DNA from: Parapontixanthobacter aurantiacus
Lineage (GTDB): Bacteria; Pseudomonadota; Alphaproteobacteria; Sphingomonadales; Sphingomonadaceae
Length of the DNA stretch: 64,000 nt
Reading direction: 5' to 3'
NCBI RefSeq assembly: GCF_009827635.1
Contig: NZ_WTYW01000006.1
Coordinates: 32,491-96,490, forward strand
A program made the translations under genes and the position numbers. Position 1 is the first letter of the stretch; each line of letters opens with the position of its first letter. This document shows positions 18,894 through 27,550 of the stretch, in pieces. The notes under the pieces were generated by a model. It was not told the DNA's origin, did no database searches, and worked only from the letters and a program-made list of their open reading frames with translations.

Positions 18894-19244
18894 CGAAAAA
18901 TATCCTCAACCGTGACCGTTTTAATTATGCGGAGGGTGTTGCTGAGGAGACGTCGATCTGAGACTGCGCACTGCCGGCGGTCCATCCATTCCTGAAAATT
19001 CGGTAGGGCGTCGCAAGGCACCACCGCGTTTCTGGCGCGGTTGCAGTTCACGAGTATCGTATGGTGCCTCCCCAAGGGCTCCAAGACGCATCTCCTCTTT
19101 CCCGAGGGCGAAGCTATCTCCAAACGGCGACGCTCACAAGGTTCAAGTTGGAAAGGGGGGTATGACGCTCCGGCGGTTATCGCAGATCATACTGACATAA
19201 CGCGACAGTCGGGTTGCGACGGCGGTGGCTTTCCAATAACCGGT
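18894..19244. other. divergent promoter region, no gene seen
   Basis: About 350 bases between the divergent carboxylesterase and thioesterase genes. The thioesterase frame stays open through most of it but carries no family-like sequence before 19245. It presumably holds both promoters; no clear operator was recognised. Confidence 0.45.
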
Positions 19245-20174
19245 ATGCAGAAAACAGATAAAGGGGGGCGGACCATAGATCTTCAAGCGATCCTAATGCC
19301 GGAACGAACGAGTGACGGCGTTTATCTGGGCAAGGTCGGGCCATCGATGGGTCCCAGGCTCTTCGGCGGACAGGCAGTCGCGCAGGCTTTGCTCGCCGCG
19401 GGGGAAGAGGAAGATACCGGGCGACTACCCCATTCCCTACATGCCTATTTCCTGAAAGCCGGTTCCAGCGAAGACCCGGTCGAATATCGCGTCACGAGCC
19501 TGTCGGCGGGTCGCAGCTTCGCGACGCGGCGGGTCGAGGCGTTTCAGGACAATACGCTGATCTTTTCCATGATAGCCTCGTTCCAGCTCGAGGAAATGGG
19601 GTTCGCCCACCAAGTTGCGCCCGCCTTCGAGCTCGACATTGACGCAGCACGGTCCGCGCTCGACACATGGCGCGAGAACAATCCCAAAGCCAATTCGGCC
19701 CCGATAATCGAGCGCCTCCAGAAACGTCCCATCGAACTCGTTCCGCTCGATCCGGGAGCGATCTTCGGTTCGAAGATCAAGGCTGAACATAACGGCGTCT
19801 GGATGCGAATGCGCGAGCCCGCACATGCCAGCCCGATCGAACAGCGCGGCCTCCTGGCGTATGCCTCGGATATGATGCTGCTGCGCAATGCCCTTTTGCC
19901 GCACGGGGTTTGGCCGGGCAGTTCGACCGTCCAGGCCGCTTCCCTCGATCATGCGATCTGGTTTCATGAGAACCCCGATTTCGACCGCTGGCACCTTTTC
20001 GTCACCGACAGCCCGTGGGCCGGTCATGCGCGCGGCCTCAACCGCGGACACTTCTACGACATCGATGGTCGAATGGTGGCGAGCGTCACACAGGAAAGCC
20101 TCATGAGACCGCAGGGCGAGGTACGCGAACGAATGCTGGCCGCTGAAGGCGAGCGGGAAACGCCACAGGACTGA
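19245..20174 (+). CDS. acyl-CoA thioesterase II (TesB-like)
   Basis: 309-residue double hot-dog thioesterase. The N-terminal R-L-F-G-G-Q-A-V-A-Q-A-L and the C-terminal S-L-D-H-A-I-W-F-H motifs are characteristic of TesB. It hydrolyses acyl-CoA to free acid and CoA, perhaps relieving CoA sequestration during catabolism. The start is uncertain: ATG 19245 has no obvious ribosome site and the open frame extends to 19041, but the family homology begins just after 19245. The SDR gene follows 15 bases downstream. Confidence 0.87.
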   Translation: MQKTDKGGRTIDLQAILMPERTSDGVYLGKVGPSMGPRLFGGQAVAQALLAAGEEEDTGRLPHSLHAYFLKAGSSEDPVEYRVTSLSAGRSFATRRVEAFQDNTLIFSMIASFQLEEMGFAHQVAPAFELDIDAARSALDTWRENNPKANSAPIIERLQKRPIELVPLDPGAIFGSKIKAEHNGVWMRMREPAHASPIEQRGLLAYASDMMLLRNALLPHGVWPGSSTVQAASLDHAIWFHENPDFDRWHLFVTDSPWAGHARGLNRGHFYDIDGRMVASVTQESLMRPQGEVRERMLAAEGERETPQD

Positions 20175-20189
20175 AAGGAAAATCGCAAA

Positions 20190-20954
20190 ATGTCGCTATT
20201 CGATCTGAAGGACAAGGTCGCTGTCGTTACCGGCTCGAGCCGCGGCATCGGCAGGGCCATCGCGGAAGAGCTTGCAGCGCATGGCGCCAAGGTCGTCATC
20301 TCCAGCCGCAAGCAGGATGCCTGCGAGGAAGTGGCAGCGGCGATCAACGCCGAGCACGGGGAGGGGGCAGCAATCGCTGTGGCTGCCAGCATCTCGGAGA
20401 AGGACCAGCTCGCAGCGCTATTCGAGGAAACGCGCGAACGCTTGGGTCCGGTCGATATTCTTGTCTGCAACGCAGCGTCCAATCCCTATTACGGTTCGAT
20501 GGACGGGATCAGCGACGAGCAGTTTCGCAAGGTGCTCGACAATAACATCCTGTCCAATCACTGGCTCATGCAGTTGGCCTTGCCGGACATGCGAGAGAAG
20601 GGCGAAGGTGCGGTCATCGTCGTCAGTTCAATCGGCGGTTTGCGCGGTTCTCCTACGATTGGCGCTTATAACGTTTCGAAAGCGGCCGATTTCCAGCTCG
20701 TGCGCAATTATGCGGTCGAGAACGGCCAGTATGGCGTGCGCATCAACGCAATCGCGCCCGGCCTCGTGAAGACCGATTTCGCACGGGCATTGTGGGAAGA
20801 TCCCAAGGCGCTCGCCGCGACGGAAGCACGATTGCCGATGCGAAGGATCGGCGAGCCGCGCGATATTGCAGGCGCCGCCGTCTACCTGTCTTCGCCAGCC
20901 GCGAAATGGACGACGGGTCAGATGATCGTCGTCGACGGCGGGGCCACGATATAG
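20190..20954 (+). CDS. short-chain dehydrogenase/reductase
   Basis: 254-residue classical SDR. The NAD(P)-binding motif T-G-S-S-R-G-I-G is at residues 14-21, N-A-A-S follows the central strand, and the catalytic Ser-Tyr-Lys is visible as S-S-I-G and Y-N-V-S-K. The C-terminal G-G-A-T-I ends the fold. It is cotranscribed with the thioesterase. It probably oxidises or reduces a hydroxy/keto intermediate of the cluster; the substrate is not assignable. Confidence 0.9.
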   Translation: MSLFDLKDKVAVVTGSSRGIGRAIAEELAAHGAKVVISSRKQDACEEVAAAINAEHGEGAAIAVAASISEKDQLAALFEETRERLGPVDILVCNAASNPYYGSMDGISDEQFRKVLDNNILSNHWLMQLALPDMREKGEGAVIVVSSIGGLRGSPTIGAYNVSKAADFQLVRNYAVENGQYGVRINAIAPGLVKTDFARALWEDPKALAATEARLPMRRIGEPRDIAGAAVYLSSPAAKWTTGQMIVVDGGATI

Positions 20955-20988
20955 GTGCTGGGGCGGCGTATGGGCTGTTTCTCTCAGG

Positions 20989-22101
20989 TCAGTTCCGCTC
21001 TCCCCAGATCTCGATATTCCGGGACCTTTCGACGCGGATCGGCAAATCCCGCTGCAGGAGCGGGGCGAGGGAGTGCTCTTCGAATAGCCGAAGGACGTTT
21101 GCATCCCCGACACTCGCATCGCGCAGTCGCTGCCACAGGAAAAAGACATAGGGCTGCACGCCTCCGACATAGGATGCACCGCGAAACGTCGTTTCGACCT
21201 GTCCGATGATGCGCCGATGCGGCTTGTCGGTTACTGGCTCGCCGGGGATGGCGTGCCCCTTTCCAACGTGATCGCGCAGGACAGAAAGCCCGTCCGTCAG
21301 CCCCGGCAGGAGTTCGGCAGCCATCTGATCGAGCAGTGGCAACAACGTTGCGGGGATTTCGTCGTCGGGAAGGAAATCGCTGTTGCCGTGATCGTAACCA
21401 ACGAGATCGAGATCGGGGGCGTTCATGCGCTCGACCCAGCGAAAGGTCTTGGGCGAACGGTCCTGCATGATGCCGAGCGGCACCGGATCGCGCCCGAGAT
21501 GCGCGAAAAGCGGGCCGAGTAACGAGTAATCCCCGATCGAAGGCCGATTTCCTAGCAGATAGGGGAAGCGCGCGAAGTGCCTTTCCAGATTTGCGAGCAG
21601 CGCGAGGTAGCTTTCTTCGATTGCGGGGATTGTCTCTTCCGTCACGCCGAGCATCGGCAGGTAGCTGTGCATCCTGCGCATGGTTGTTTCGGTGCGCTCC
21701 GGATCGCCGCCGAGGCCGAAGGCATCGCGCAGGAAATTCTCCTGCTTTTCGAGATATGACCAGCGATAATGCATCGCGTGGCGCGTGAGGACAGCGACCG
21801 AGTAAAGTTCGAACAGATGCGCCACCGCTCGTTGGGCCGCGCCTTCCGGGTAGGCGGACCAGCGAACGCCCGCTCCTTCGAAGTGATCGATGATGTCGAC
21901 CGTGTCCTGCACGATCGTTCCATCGTCCAGTTCGATAACGGGAATGATGACCCGTCCGATCTGCGGAACGACATGCTCGGCGAAGCGGCCTTCGGTCGGC
22001 GCGACTTCGCGATAGTCGATCCCCTGCTTGCGAAAATAGGACCGCACCTTTCCCGTATAGAGCGAATGGGGCAGGCCATAGAGCGTAATTGGCTCGGTCA
22101 T
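20989..22101 (-). CDS. glutathione S-transferase-family protein
   Basis: 370-residue protein with an N-terminal thioredoxin-like GST domain (about residues 5-85; L-Y-G-L-P-H-S-L-Y-T-G-K-V-R, and the cis-Pro segment R-V-I-I-P-V-I). An extended helical C-terminal part follows, longer than the usual 200-230-residue GST. The frame is open far upstream, but the ATG at 22101 with GAGGGA nine bases before it fits the domain start. It lies at the end of the acyl-CoA cluster, after the minus-strand serine hydrolase. Catalytic role unknown. Confidence 0.82.
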   Translation of the reverse strand: MTEPITLYGLPHSLYTGKVRSYFRKQGIDYREVAPTEGRFAEHVVPQIGRVIIPVIELDDGTIVQDTVDIIDHFEGAGVRWSAYPEGAAQRAVAHLFELYSVAVLTRHAMHYRWSYLEKQENFLRDAFGLGGDPERTETTMRRMHSYLPMLGVTEETIPAIEESYLALLANLERHFARFPYLLGNRPSIGDYSLLGPLFAHLGRDPVPLGIMQDRSPKTFRWVERMNAPDLDLVGYDHGNSDFLPDDEIPATLLPLLDQMAAELLPGLTDGLSVLRDHVGKGHAIPGEPVTDKPHRRIIGQVETTFRGASYVGGVQPYVFFLWQRLRDASVGDANVLRLFEEHSLAPLLQRDLPIRVERSRNIEIWGERN

Positions 22102-22142
22102 GCTGTAAGATCCCTCGTCATCATGGTGCGAATTGACCTGCT

Positions 22143-23105
22143 TCACGCAGCGCCCGCTTCTGCCGCCGGAACGATCTGTTCCGCGAGCAACCGGCGAAGC
22201 GCGCCGATATGGTCGCTTCCGCGTTCGCTGTCGGTGTCGGACGTCATCACGACCGTCAAGGCCAGTTCCGGAAGGACGAACACCATTTGCCCGCCATATC
22301 CCCAGGCGTAGCGGACTGCATACCCGCCCGCTTCGCCGATGAACCATCCATAACCGTAATCCTCGCCGCTCCAGGGAGAGACGGTCCGCGGCGTCCAGCT
22401 TGCCTCGACCCAGCCTTCCGGCAGCACGCGCTCTCCATCGATCATGCCGTTCATGCGGTAGAGTTCGCCGAACCTCGCGAGGCCTTGCGGGCTCATCAGC
22501 ATGTTGTAGCCGCCAAAGTAGATGCCTTGCGGATCGCGCTGCCATTGCGGGATCGCTATATCGAGCGGCGTGGCGAGCCAGTCTTGCGCTAATTCATAGG
22601 TGCTTCTGCCGGACGCGCGGGTCAGGATGGCTGAAAGCAGATGGGTGCTGCCCGTCGAATAGAGCATCCGACCGCCCGGCTCGGCAACGAAGGGCTGGGC
22701 AAGTGCATAGCCGACCCAGTCGCCACTGGTGACCCAGCGCCCGTAATTGTCGCCCGAAGTCCTCTCCAGTCCGGCCTGCATGGACAGAAGATTGCCGATC
22801 GTCACTTCACCCAGCCGAGGATCGGAATTGGCCGGGGCATCCGGTCCGAGAACGGAAAGGATCGGCTGGTCCGTCCCGCGCAGGATGTCGCGCTCTATGG
22901 CAATGCCGACAAGGGCCGAGATAACCGATTTGGAAGCCGATTTGACGTTCACGGGTCGATCGAGCGGGGGACCTGCGTTGAAACGTTCGGCGATGATCGT
23001 CTCACCGTCGCGCATGACGATCAGTGAATTAAGTTGCGGAAGGCGCTCTGCCGCATCGATGGTTTGCGCGATACCGGATGAGGAAAGTCCCGTGGTTGAC
23101 GACAC
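22143..23105 (-). CDS. serine hydrolase lipoprotein, start codon unclear
   Basis: Class C beta-lactamase-like serine hydrolase with the nucleophile motif S-A-S-K and the Tyr motif Y-S-T-G. The first canonical start (GTG 23105) would give 320 residues without any signal. However, the same frame continues upstream to a stop at 23289-23291 and encodes a near-perfect lipoprotein signal ending A-L-S-S-C (Cys codon at 23157-23159). No ATG, GTG or TTG occurs in that extension. An AGGAG site sits seven bases before an in-frame ATC (23268-23270) and four before CTG (23271-23273). The protein is probably an exported lipoprotein of about 376 residues. Confidence 0.78.
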   Translation of the reverse strand: MSSTTGLSSSGIAQTIDAAERLPQLNSLIVMRDGETIIAERFNAGPPLDRPVNVKSASKSVISALVGIAIERDILRGTDQPILSVLGPDAPANSDPRLGEVTIGNLLSMQAGLERTSGDNYGRWVTSGDWVGYALAQPFVAEPGGRMLYSTGSTHLLSAILTRASGRSTYELAQDWLATPLDIAIPQWQRDPQGIYFGGYNMLMSPQGLARFGELYRMNGMIDGERVLPEGWVEASWTPRTVSPWSGEDYGYGWFIGEAGGYAVRYAWGYGGQMVFVLPELALTVVMTSDTDSERGSDHIGALRRLLAEQIVPAAEAGAA

Positions 23106-23390
23106 CTGCTGATTTGCCGCGGGGGTCGCTGTCGGAGCCTGTTCGGAGGCCGAACCGCAACTCGAAAGGGCGAATGCCGCAGCGATTAGGGCGCCTTTGA
23201 CGCAGCGATGAAAGCCCGGTGTTCGATCTCTCGCTATGATCGTGTTGCTTGCTTGGTATTTGAAAAAGATCAGTCTGCTCCTGCTTGACTATTAACAAGA
23301 CAGGCCTTCCGAGGTTTCTTCAAACTGAACTGGCTGAGCTCTCCGATGAACGACCGCCATTCGGGTTGAAGATCGATAGAAGAAATTTTT

Positions 23391-25100
23391 CTACTGGCCC
23401 GTGCGAACTTCGTCCGCGATCAGTTCCGCGCAGCCCTCGGCGGTAGTCGGTACCCCCTGCCGCTTCCTCAGCAGGTCGAACAGGACGGCCTTGCAGATGG
23501 ATATCCCCATCAGTGCGACGACGGCGGAGAATGGCAGGGCGCCAATGATCATCGTTATGCGGATCGCCTCGATACCTCCGAGCACGAGCATCGAACCTAC
23601 GACGAAGGCGAGAGCCATCCCCCAGAACAGGATATGGACCTGTCTTTCGCCCTCCGTCTCGCCTGCGCCGTTGATCGTATTCACGATGAGAATGGCACTG
23701 TCCGCCGAAGTGACCAGATAGGTCAGCAGCAGGAGTACGATGAGGGCAGAGACGATTTGGAAGATGGCCGGATCGAGCAATAGGGCAAGTGTCGCATATA
23801 GCTGGTCCGAAATGCCCGCGTTCACGATCGTTCCGTTCGCTGCACCGCTCAGTTCCAGATCGATTGCGGTTCCGCCGACCAGCGTCATCCAGATGAAACA
23901 GACGAGGGAAGGGACGAGCACGACGCCCAGAACGTATTCGCGCACCGTGCGCCCGCGCGAGATGCGCGCGATGAACATACCGACGAATGGCGAGAAAGCG
24001 ATCCACCATGCCCAGTAGAAGACCGACCAGTCCAGCTGCCATTGCACCAGTTCCTCTCCGAACGGAGCGGCGTCGGAGAAGAGGGTGAGCGAGTTTGGTA
24101 TCAAGGTCCGGAAATAGTCGTAAATGCCGACACCTAGCAGTTCGAGTCCGAACATCCCGGAACCGACAAGTGCGAATAATGCGAGCAGAGCGACCGAAAG
24201 CCCCAAGTTGACATTCGAAAGCCACTTGATGCCTTTGCCGACGCCCGACAGCGCGCTCAGCGTCGAGGCTCCGACAAGCAGGACGAGTGCAAGAAGGACC
24301 GCCGGCAGGGACGAGCTTCCATCGGCATCGAGTAGCCAGTCGCCAAGTCCTAGCCTCGCAAGACCGGCTACGAACTGCTCTACGCCGAGCCCCATCGTGA
24401 CGGCCACTCCCAGGATCGTCGCGACCACGGCAACGATGTCGACCAGATGTCCTGCCAATCCGGACATTGCCCTGCCGAAGATCGGAGCAAGTGCCGAGCG
24501 GATCGTCAGAGGCAGTCCCCGCCGATAGGCGACGTAGCCGATCGCCAGGCCGACGAGCGCGTAGGTTACCCAAGCCGCGAACCCCCAATGAAGGAACGTA
24601 TAGATGTAGGCCGAACGCACCGTTTCGGCCGATTGCGGCTCTACGAGACCGCGGATCACGTCGGGGTTGTTGGAGAAATGCGCGAGCGGTTCGCCGGTCG
24701 AATAGGTCAGCATTCCGATGCCGATACCGGCGCCGAAAAGCATGGCGAACCACGACAGTCGACCGAATTCAGGCTTCTCGCCGGGATGACCGATACGCAG
24801 CGACCCCGATTGCGGAATGATCGCCAGCACGGCGCAAATCGCCATGAGGGAGGCGACGAGATAGACATACCACCCCGAGAAGGTCGAAATAATGGTCGAA
24901 TTGGCCGCCGTCAGCGTCTCGCTCGCACTTACGGGAAAGAAGATTGCCCACAGTACGATGAGCGACACGACGATCTTGGAAGGGATCGTGACCGCTCGAC
25001 TGAAACCGTCGTAGAATCCGCGGTCATGCGTATTGATCGGAAGGTCCACGAGCGGCGGCGCGATCGTGGCCTCTTTCGGCAGGTCTGTAGTTTCAGGCAT
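23391..25100 (-). CDS. BCCT-family transporter
   Basis: 569-residue betaine/carnitine/choline-type carrier with twelve transmembrane helices. The glycine-rich F-G-A-G-I-G-I-G-M motif in the third helix and the signature W-W-I-A-F-S-P-F-V-G-M-F-I-A-R-I-S-R-G-R are intact. It imports quaternary amines or similar solutes with Na+ or H+. The ATG at 25100 is chosen over an upstream extension lacking a ribosome site. Monocistronic by position; the substrate (compatible solute or nutrient) cannot be assigned. Confidence 0.9.
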   Translation of the reverse strand: MPETTDLPKEATIAPPLVDLPINTHDRGFYDGFSRAVTIPSKIVVSLIVLWAIFFPVSASETLTAANSTIISTFSGWYVYLVASLMAICAVLAIIPQSGSLRIGHPGEKPEFGRLSWFAMLFGAGIGIGMLTYSTGEPLAHFSNNPDVIRGLVEPQSAETVRSAYIYTFLHWGFAAWVTYALVGLAIGYVAYRRGLPLTIRSALAPIFGRAMSGLAGHLVDIVAVVATILGVAVTMGLGVEQFVAGLARLGLGDWLLDADGSSSLPAVLLALVLLVGASTLSALSGVGKGIKWLSNVNLGLSVALLALFALVGSGMFGLELLGVGIYDYFRTLIPNSLTLFSDAAPFGEELVQWQLDWSVFYWAWWIAFSPFVGMFIARISRGRTVREYVLGVVLVPSLVCFIWMTLVGGTAIDLELSGAANGTIVNAGISDQLYATLALLLDPAIFQIVSALIVLLLLTYLVTSADSAILIVNTINGAGETEGERQVHILFWGMALAFVVGSMLVLGGIEAIRITMIIGALPFSAVVALMGISICKAVLFDLLRKRQGVPTTAEGCAELIADEVRTGQ

Positions 25101-25247
25101 CAGATCCGTCCCTGGGGACGCTCTCATAGATTGTTGGAAAGCGGAGCTAGCACTCCGAAGGGCCTCTGAAGGATAGGCTGTGTTCTGAAGAATGCAAATT
25201 CGCCCCGGTGAGACGAAGTCACGAACCATAATCTATCAGTCGCTTCG

Positions 25248-26096
25248 CTATTCCCCCGAACGACGGGCGAACCAGTCTGTCGTGCCGACAGGCACAATCC
25301 GGTCGCCATGCACGATACCTTCGAAGTTGCGCGTCACGCCGTCAATGGGAAGGCTGAAGCGCAGGCGGTCACCTTCAAGTTCGGGTTGCAGCATTATAGT
25401 TTCAGAACCGACTTGAGCTGTCCCCTCAACATCCTGAAACCGTTGCGCGAAGATGACGGGAAATTCGTCGCCGTCGATCTGGAATTGCCATTGTCCATCA
25501 ACGTCGGCAGGGACGATCCAAAGGTAGGACCGCGAGGAACCGATCGTATCGGTCGCATCTGGACGCCAGTCGCCCATGTCGAAGGCGTGACTGACGATGC
25601 GACTGCCCGGTTCGAGTTGTTCGAGAAGGCGTGGGCGAAGGCGCAGATTGACGCTCGGCAAGAGATACATCGTGACGACGTCGGCACCCTCGAGCGAAGT
25701 CTCGAAGAGATCGGCTTGGGCGAAGGATACGCGGTCGGAGACACCTGCGCGAACCGCATTCGCCTTTGCAGCTGCGATCATGGCCGGGTCAAGATCGACG
25801 CCCAGCCCCGTCGCGCCGCGATCCTTCGCCGCCGAAATGAGGATGCGACCATCCCCCGTTCCCAGATCGACTACCCGGTCGTCGGGGCCGACCTCGGCCA
25901 GATCGAGCATCTTGTCGATCATTTCCTGACGCGTCCCGATATACGGCACGTCGAGTTCCGGCGTGATGCCGAGAAGGACGCGCAACGCGCTGCCGTCGAG
26001 GAACAAGGCCGCCCCCAGGAACAGCGAGGCCGTAGCGACAAAGGCGCCGCCAATCTTCAGCGCCTGTCGCCATAACGGCCTATCCGCGACGTCCAT
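25248..26096 (-). CDS. membrane-anchored class I SAM methyltransferase
   Basis: 282-residue protein. One N-terminal transmembrane segment (about 13-34) precedes a Rossmann methyltransferase domain. SAM motif I is V-V-D-L-G-T-G-D-G-R near residue 75 and the post-II segment Y-L-L-P-S-V-N is present. The layout resembles FAM173/ATPSc-KMT-type lysine methyltransferases, which are also anchored by one helix. A C-terminal extension of about 90 residues follows with no recognised fold. Its start overlaps the HAD gene by 17 bases, so the two are coupled. Confidence 0.8.
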   Translation of the reverse strand: MDVADRPLWRQALKIGGAFVATASLFLGAALFLDGSALRVLLGITPELDVPYIGTRQEMIDKMLDLAEVGPDDRVVDLGTGDGRILISAAKDRGATGLGVDLDPAMIAAAKANAVRAGVSDRVSFAQADLFETSLEGADVVTMYLLPSVNLRLRPRLLEQLEPGSRIVSHAFDMGDWRPDATDTIGSSRSYLWIVPADVDGQWQFQIDGDEFPVIFAQRFQDVEGTAQVGSETIMLQPELEGDRLRFSLPIDGVTRNFEGIVHGDRIVPVGTTDWFARRSGE

Positions 26097-26781
26097 CCGC
26101 TCTTTCCCGCTGCAACAGCCTCAGCAAGTCGGCATGGCTCGATACGACATGCCGCGCGCCCCTGTCCTTCAGCCTTCGTCCCAGCTTGTCATCGGCGTGG
26201 CTGCCGCCCGTAAAGCCGATCGCCGTCATGCCGGCTGCGACGGCTGCTTCGATGCCGTGGATACTGTCCTCGACGACGATGCACTTTTGCGGCGCGACTT
26301 CCAGCCGTTCTGCCGCCAGCAGAAACAGATCGGGTGCTGGCTTGCCGTGCTCGACGAGGTCAGCGGAATAGATATGCGGGACGAAAAGCTGCGCGAGAGC
26401 GGTCAGTTCCAGCTTTGCCATCAGCCGCTCCGTCGGAGCTGACGAAGCCACGGCGACGCGCCCCTCGAATGCTTCGATTACGTCACCAACGCCGGGAAGG
26501 GGTTGCAATTCCTTCTCCACCCGCGACCAGATGGCGTCTTGCAGCTTCTCCCCGAAATCAGCCGGGAAAGGGCCGCGCTCCAGTTTCAGGTAATCCGTTT
26601 CGAGAGCGGCGTAGAAGTCTCGATTGGCAAGACCGACGAAGCGCGAAACATAGACTTCTTCTTCGTAAACGAGCCCGAGTTCGGCAAGTAACGTGCGCTC
26701 GACCGCAATATGGATAGCCTCTGAATCGACAAGGACACCGTCACTGTCGAAGATGATCGCGGCGTGATCGACTAACTCCAT
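26080..26781 (-). CDS. HAD-family phosphatase
   Basis: 233-residue haloacid-dehalogenase hydrolase of the phosphoglycolate phosphatase/beta-phosphoglucomutase type. The nucleophile motif F-D-S-D-G-V-L-V-D-S-E carries the usual first Asp, with motif II S-S-A-P, a lysine in H-G-K-P-A-P, and motif IV E-D-S-I-H-G. A helical cap lies between motifs I and II. It dephosphorylates a small phosphorylated metabolite; the substrate is not predictable. Cotranscribed with the downstream methyltransferase. Confidence 0.88.
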   Translation of the reverse strand: MELVDHAAIIFDSDGVLVDSEAIHIAVERTLLAELGLVYEEEVYVSRFVGLANRDFYAALETDYLKLERGPFPADFGEKLQDAIWSRVEKELQPLPGVGDVIEAFEGRVAVASSAPTERLMAKLELTALAQLFVPHIYSADLVEHGKPAPDLFLLAAERLEVAPQKCIVVEDSIHGIEAAVAAGMTAIGFTGGSHADDKLGRRLKDRGARHVVSSHADLLRLLQRERADGRRG

Positions 26782-26883
26782 GACATCAGACTAGCTCGGA
26801 CGTCGCAATGGGCAAGGTTATAAAGGACTCCCCGCGATTGACAGCGAAGGATCGTTGCGCCAACGGCTTCTTGCAACTGATTA

Positions 26884-26893
26884 TCAATATTGA
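26884..26893. promoter_or_regulatory. AT-rich palindrome before PepSY gene (possible Fur-type box)
   Basis: TCAATATTGA is a perfect 10-bp palindrome nine bases before the start codon, within GATTATCAATATTGAAA, which resembles part of a Fur box. PepSY transmembrane proteins are often iron-regulated, but the match is partial. Confidence 0.25.
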
Positions 26894-26902
26894 AAGCGCC
26901 TC

Positions 26903-27457
26903 ATGGTCAAGCCTAAGACACGCAACATCTTCGTCCTGTTCCACCTGTTCGCGGCATCTCTGCTGGCGCCGATGTTCCTTATGGTGGCGATTACGGGCGC
27001 CAATTACCTTCTGGGGTTCGAGGGCGAAACACGCGAAACGCCGATCAGCCTGCCTGTCGGCATGACATTCGATGCTGAAGCCGACGATACCGAAGAAAAA
27101 GTGCGCTCAGTTCTGAGTACAAACGAGCTTCCAGCGGACTTCGACTACCTTCGAACCCGTCCGGGCAGCATTACGACGCGACCGACATCACGCGATTACG
27201 TGCAGTTCACCGAAGAGGACGGTGTCTGGTCGGCGACGCTCTACGAACCGAACCTTCAATACAGTTTCATGGAGCTGCACAAGGGTCATGGTCCGCAGCT
27301 TTTTCGCACCTACCAGATTGTTGCCGGGATCGTGCTGTTCCTCGTTACCATAGGAGGGCTTGTCGTCGGGCTAATGGCGAAGACGTATCGTCGCAAGACG
27401 ATCTATTCGACGATTGGCGGAACGCTGGTCTTCGCTGCGCTCGCATTTCTCGCCTGA
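26903..27457 (+). CDS. PepSY-type transmembrane protein
   Basis: 184-residue membrane protein related to PepSY-associated TM proteins. An N-terminal helix (about 10-38) is followed by a periplasmic domain containing E-L-H-K-G-H-G-P, then two further helices (about 132-153 and 163-182). Such proteins often accompany TonB receptors and siderophore/iron reduction systems, but none is adjacent here. It lies alone between the divergent HAD gene and the LOG gene. Function unknown. Confidence 0.7.
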   Translation: MVKPKTRNIFVLFHLFAASLLAPMFLMVAITGANYLLGFEGETRETPISLPVGMTFDAEADDTEEKVRSVLSTNELPADFDYLRTRPGSITTRPTSRDYVQFTEEDGVWSATLYEPNLQYSFMELHKGHGPQLFRTYQIVAGIVLFLVTIGGLVVGLMAKTYRRKTIYSTIGGTLVFAALAFLA

Positions 27458-27550
27458 CAGTCTTCAGAAGCGACAAATTCTCACTCGTGCATCGGGTGTG
27501 ACGAGCGCTCGCGCTTGCCCATCGCTTCCTTCCGCCCTACGGGCTCTCGC

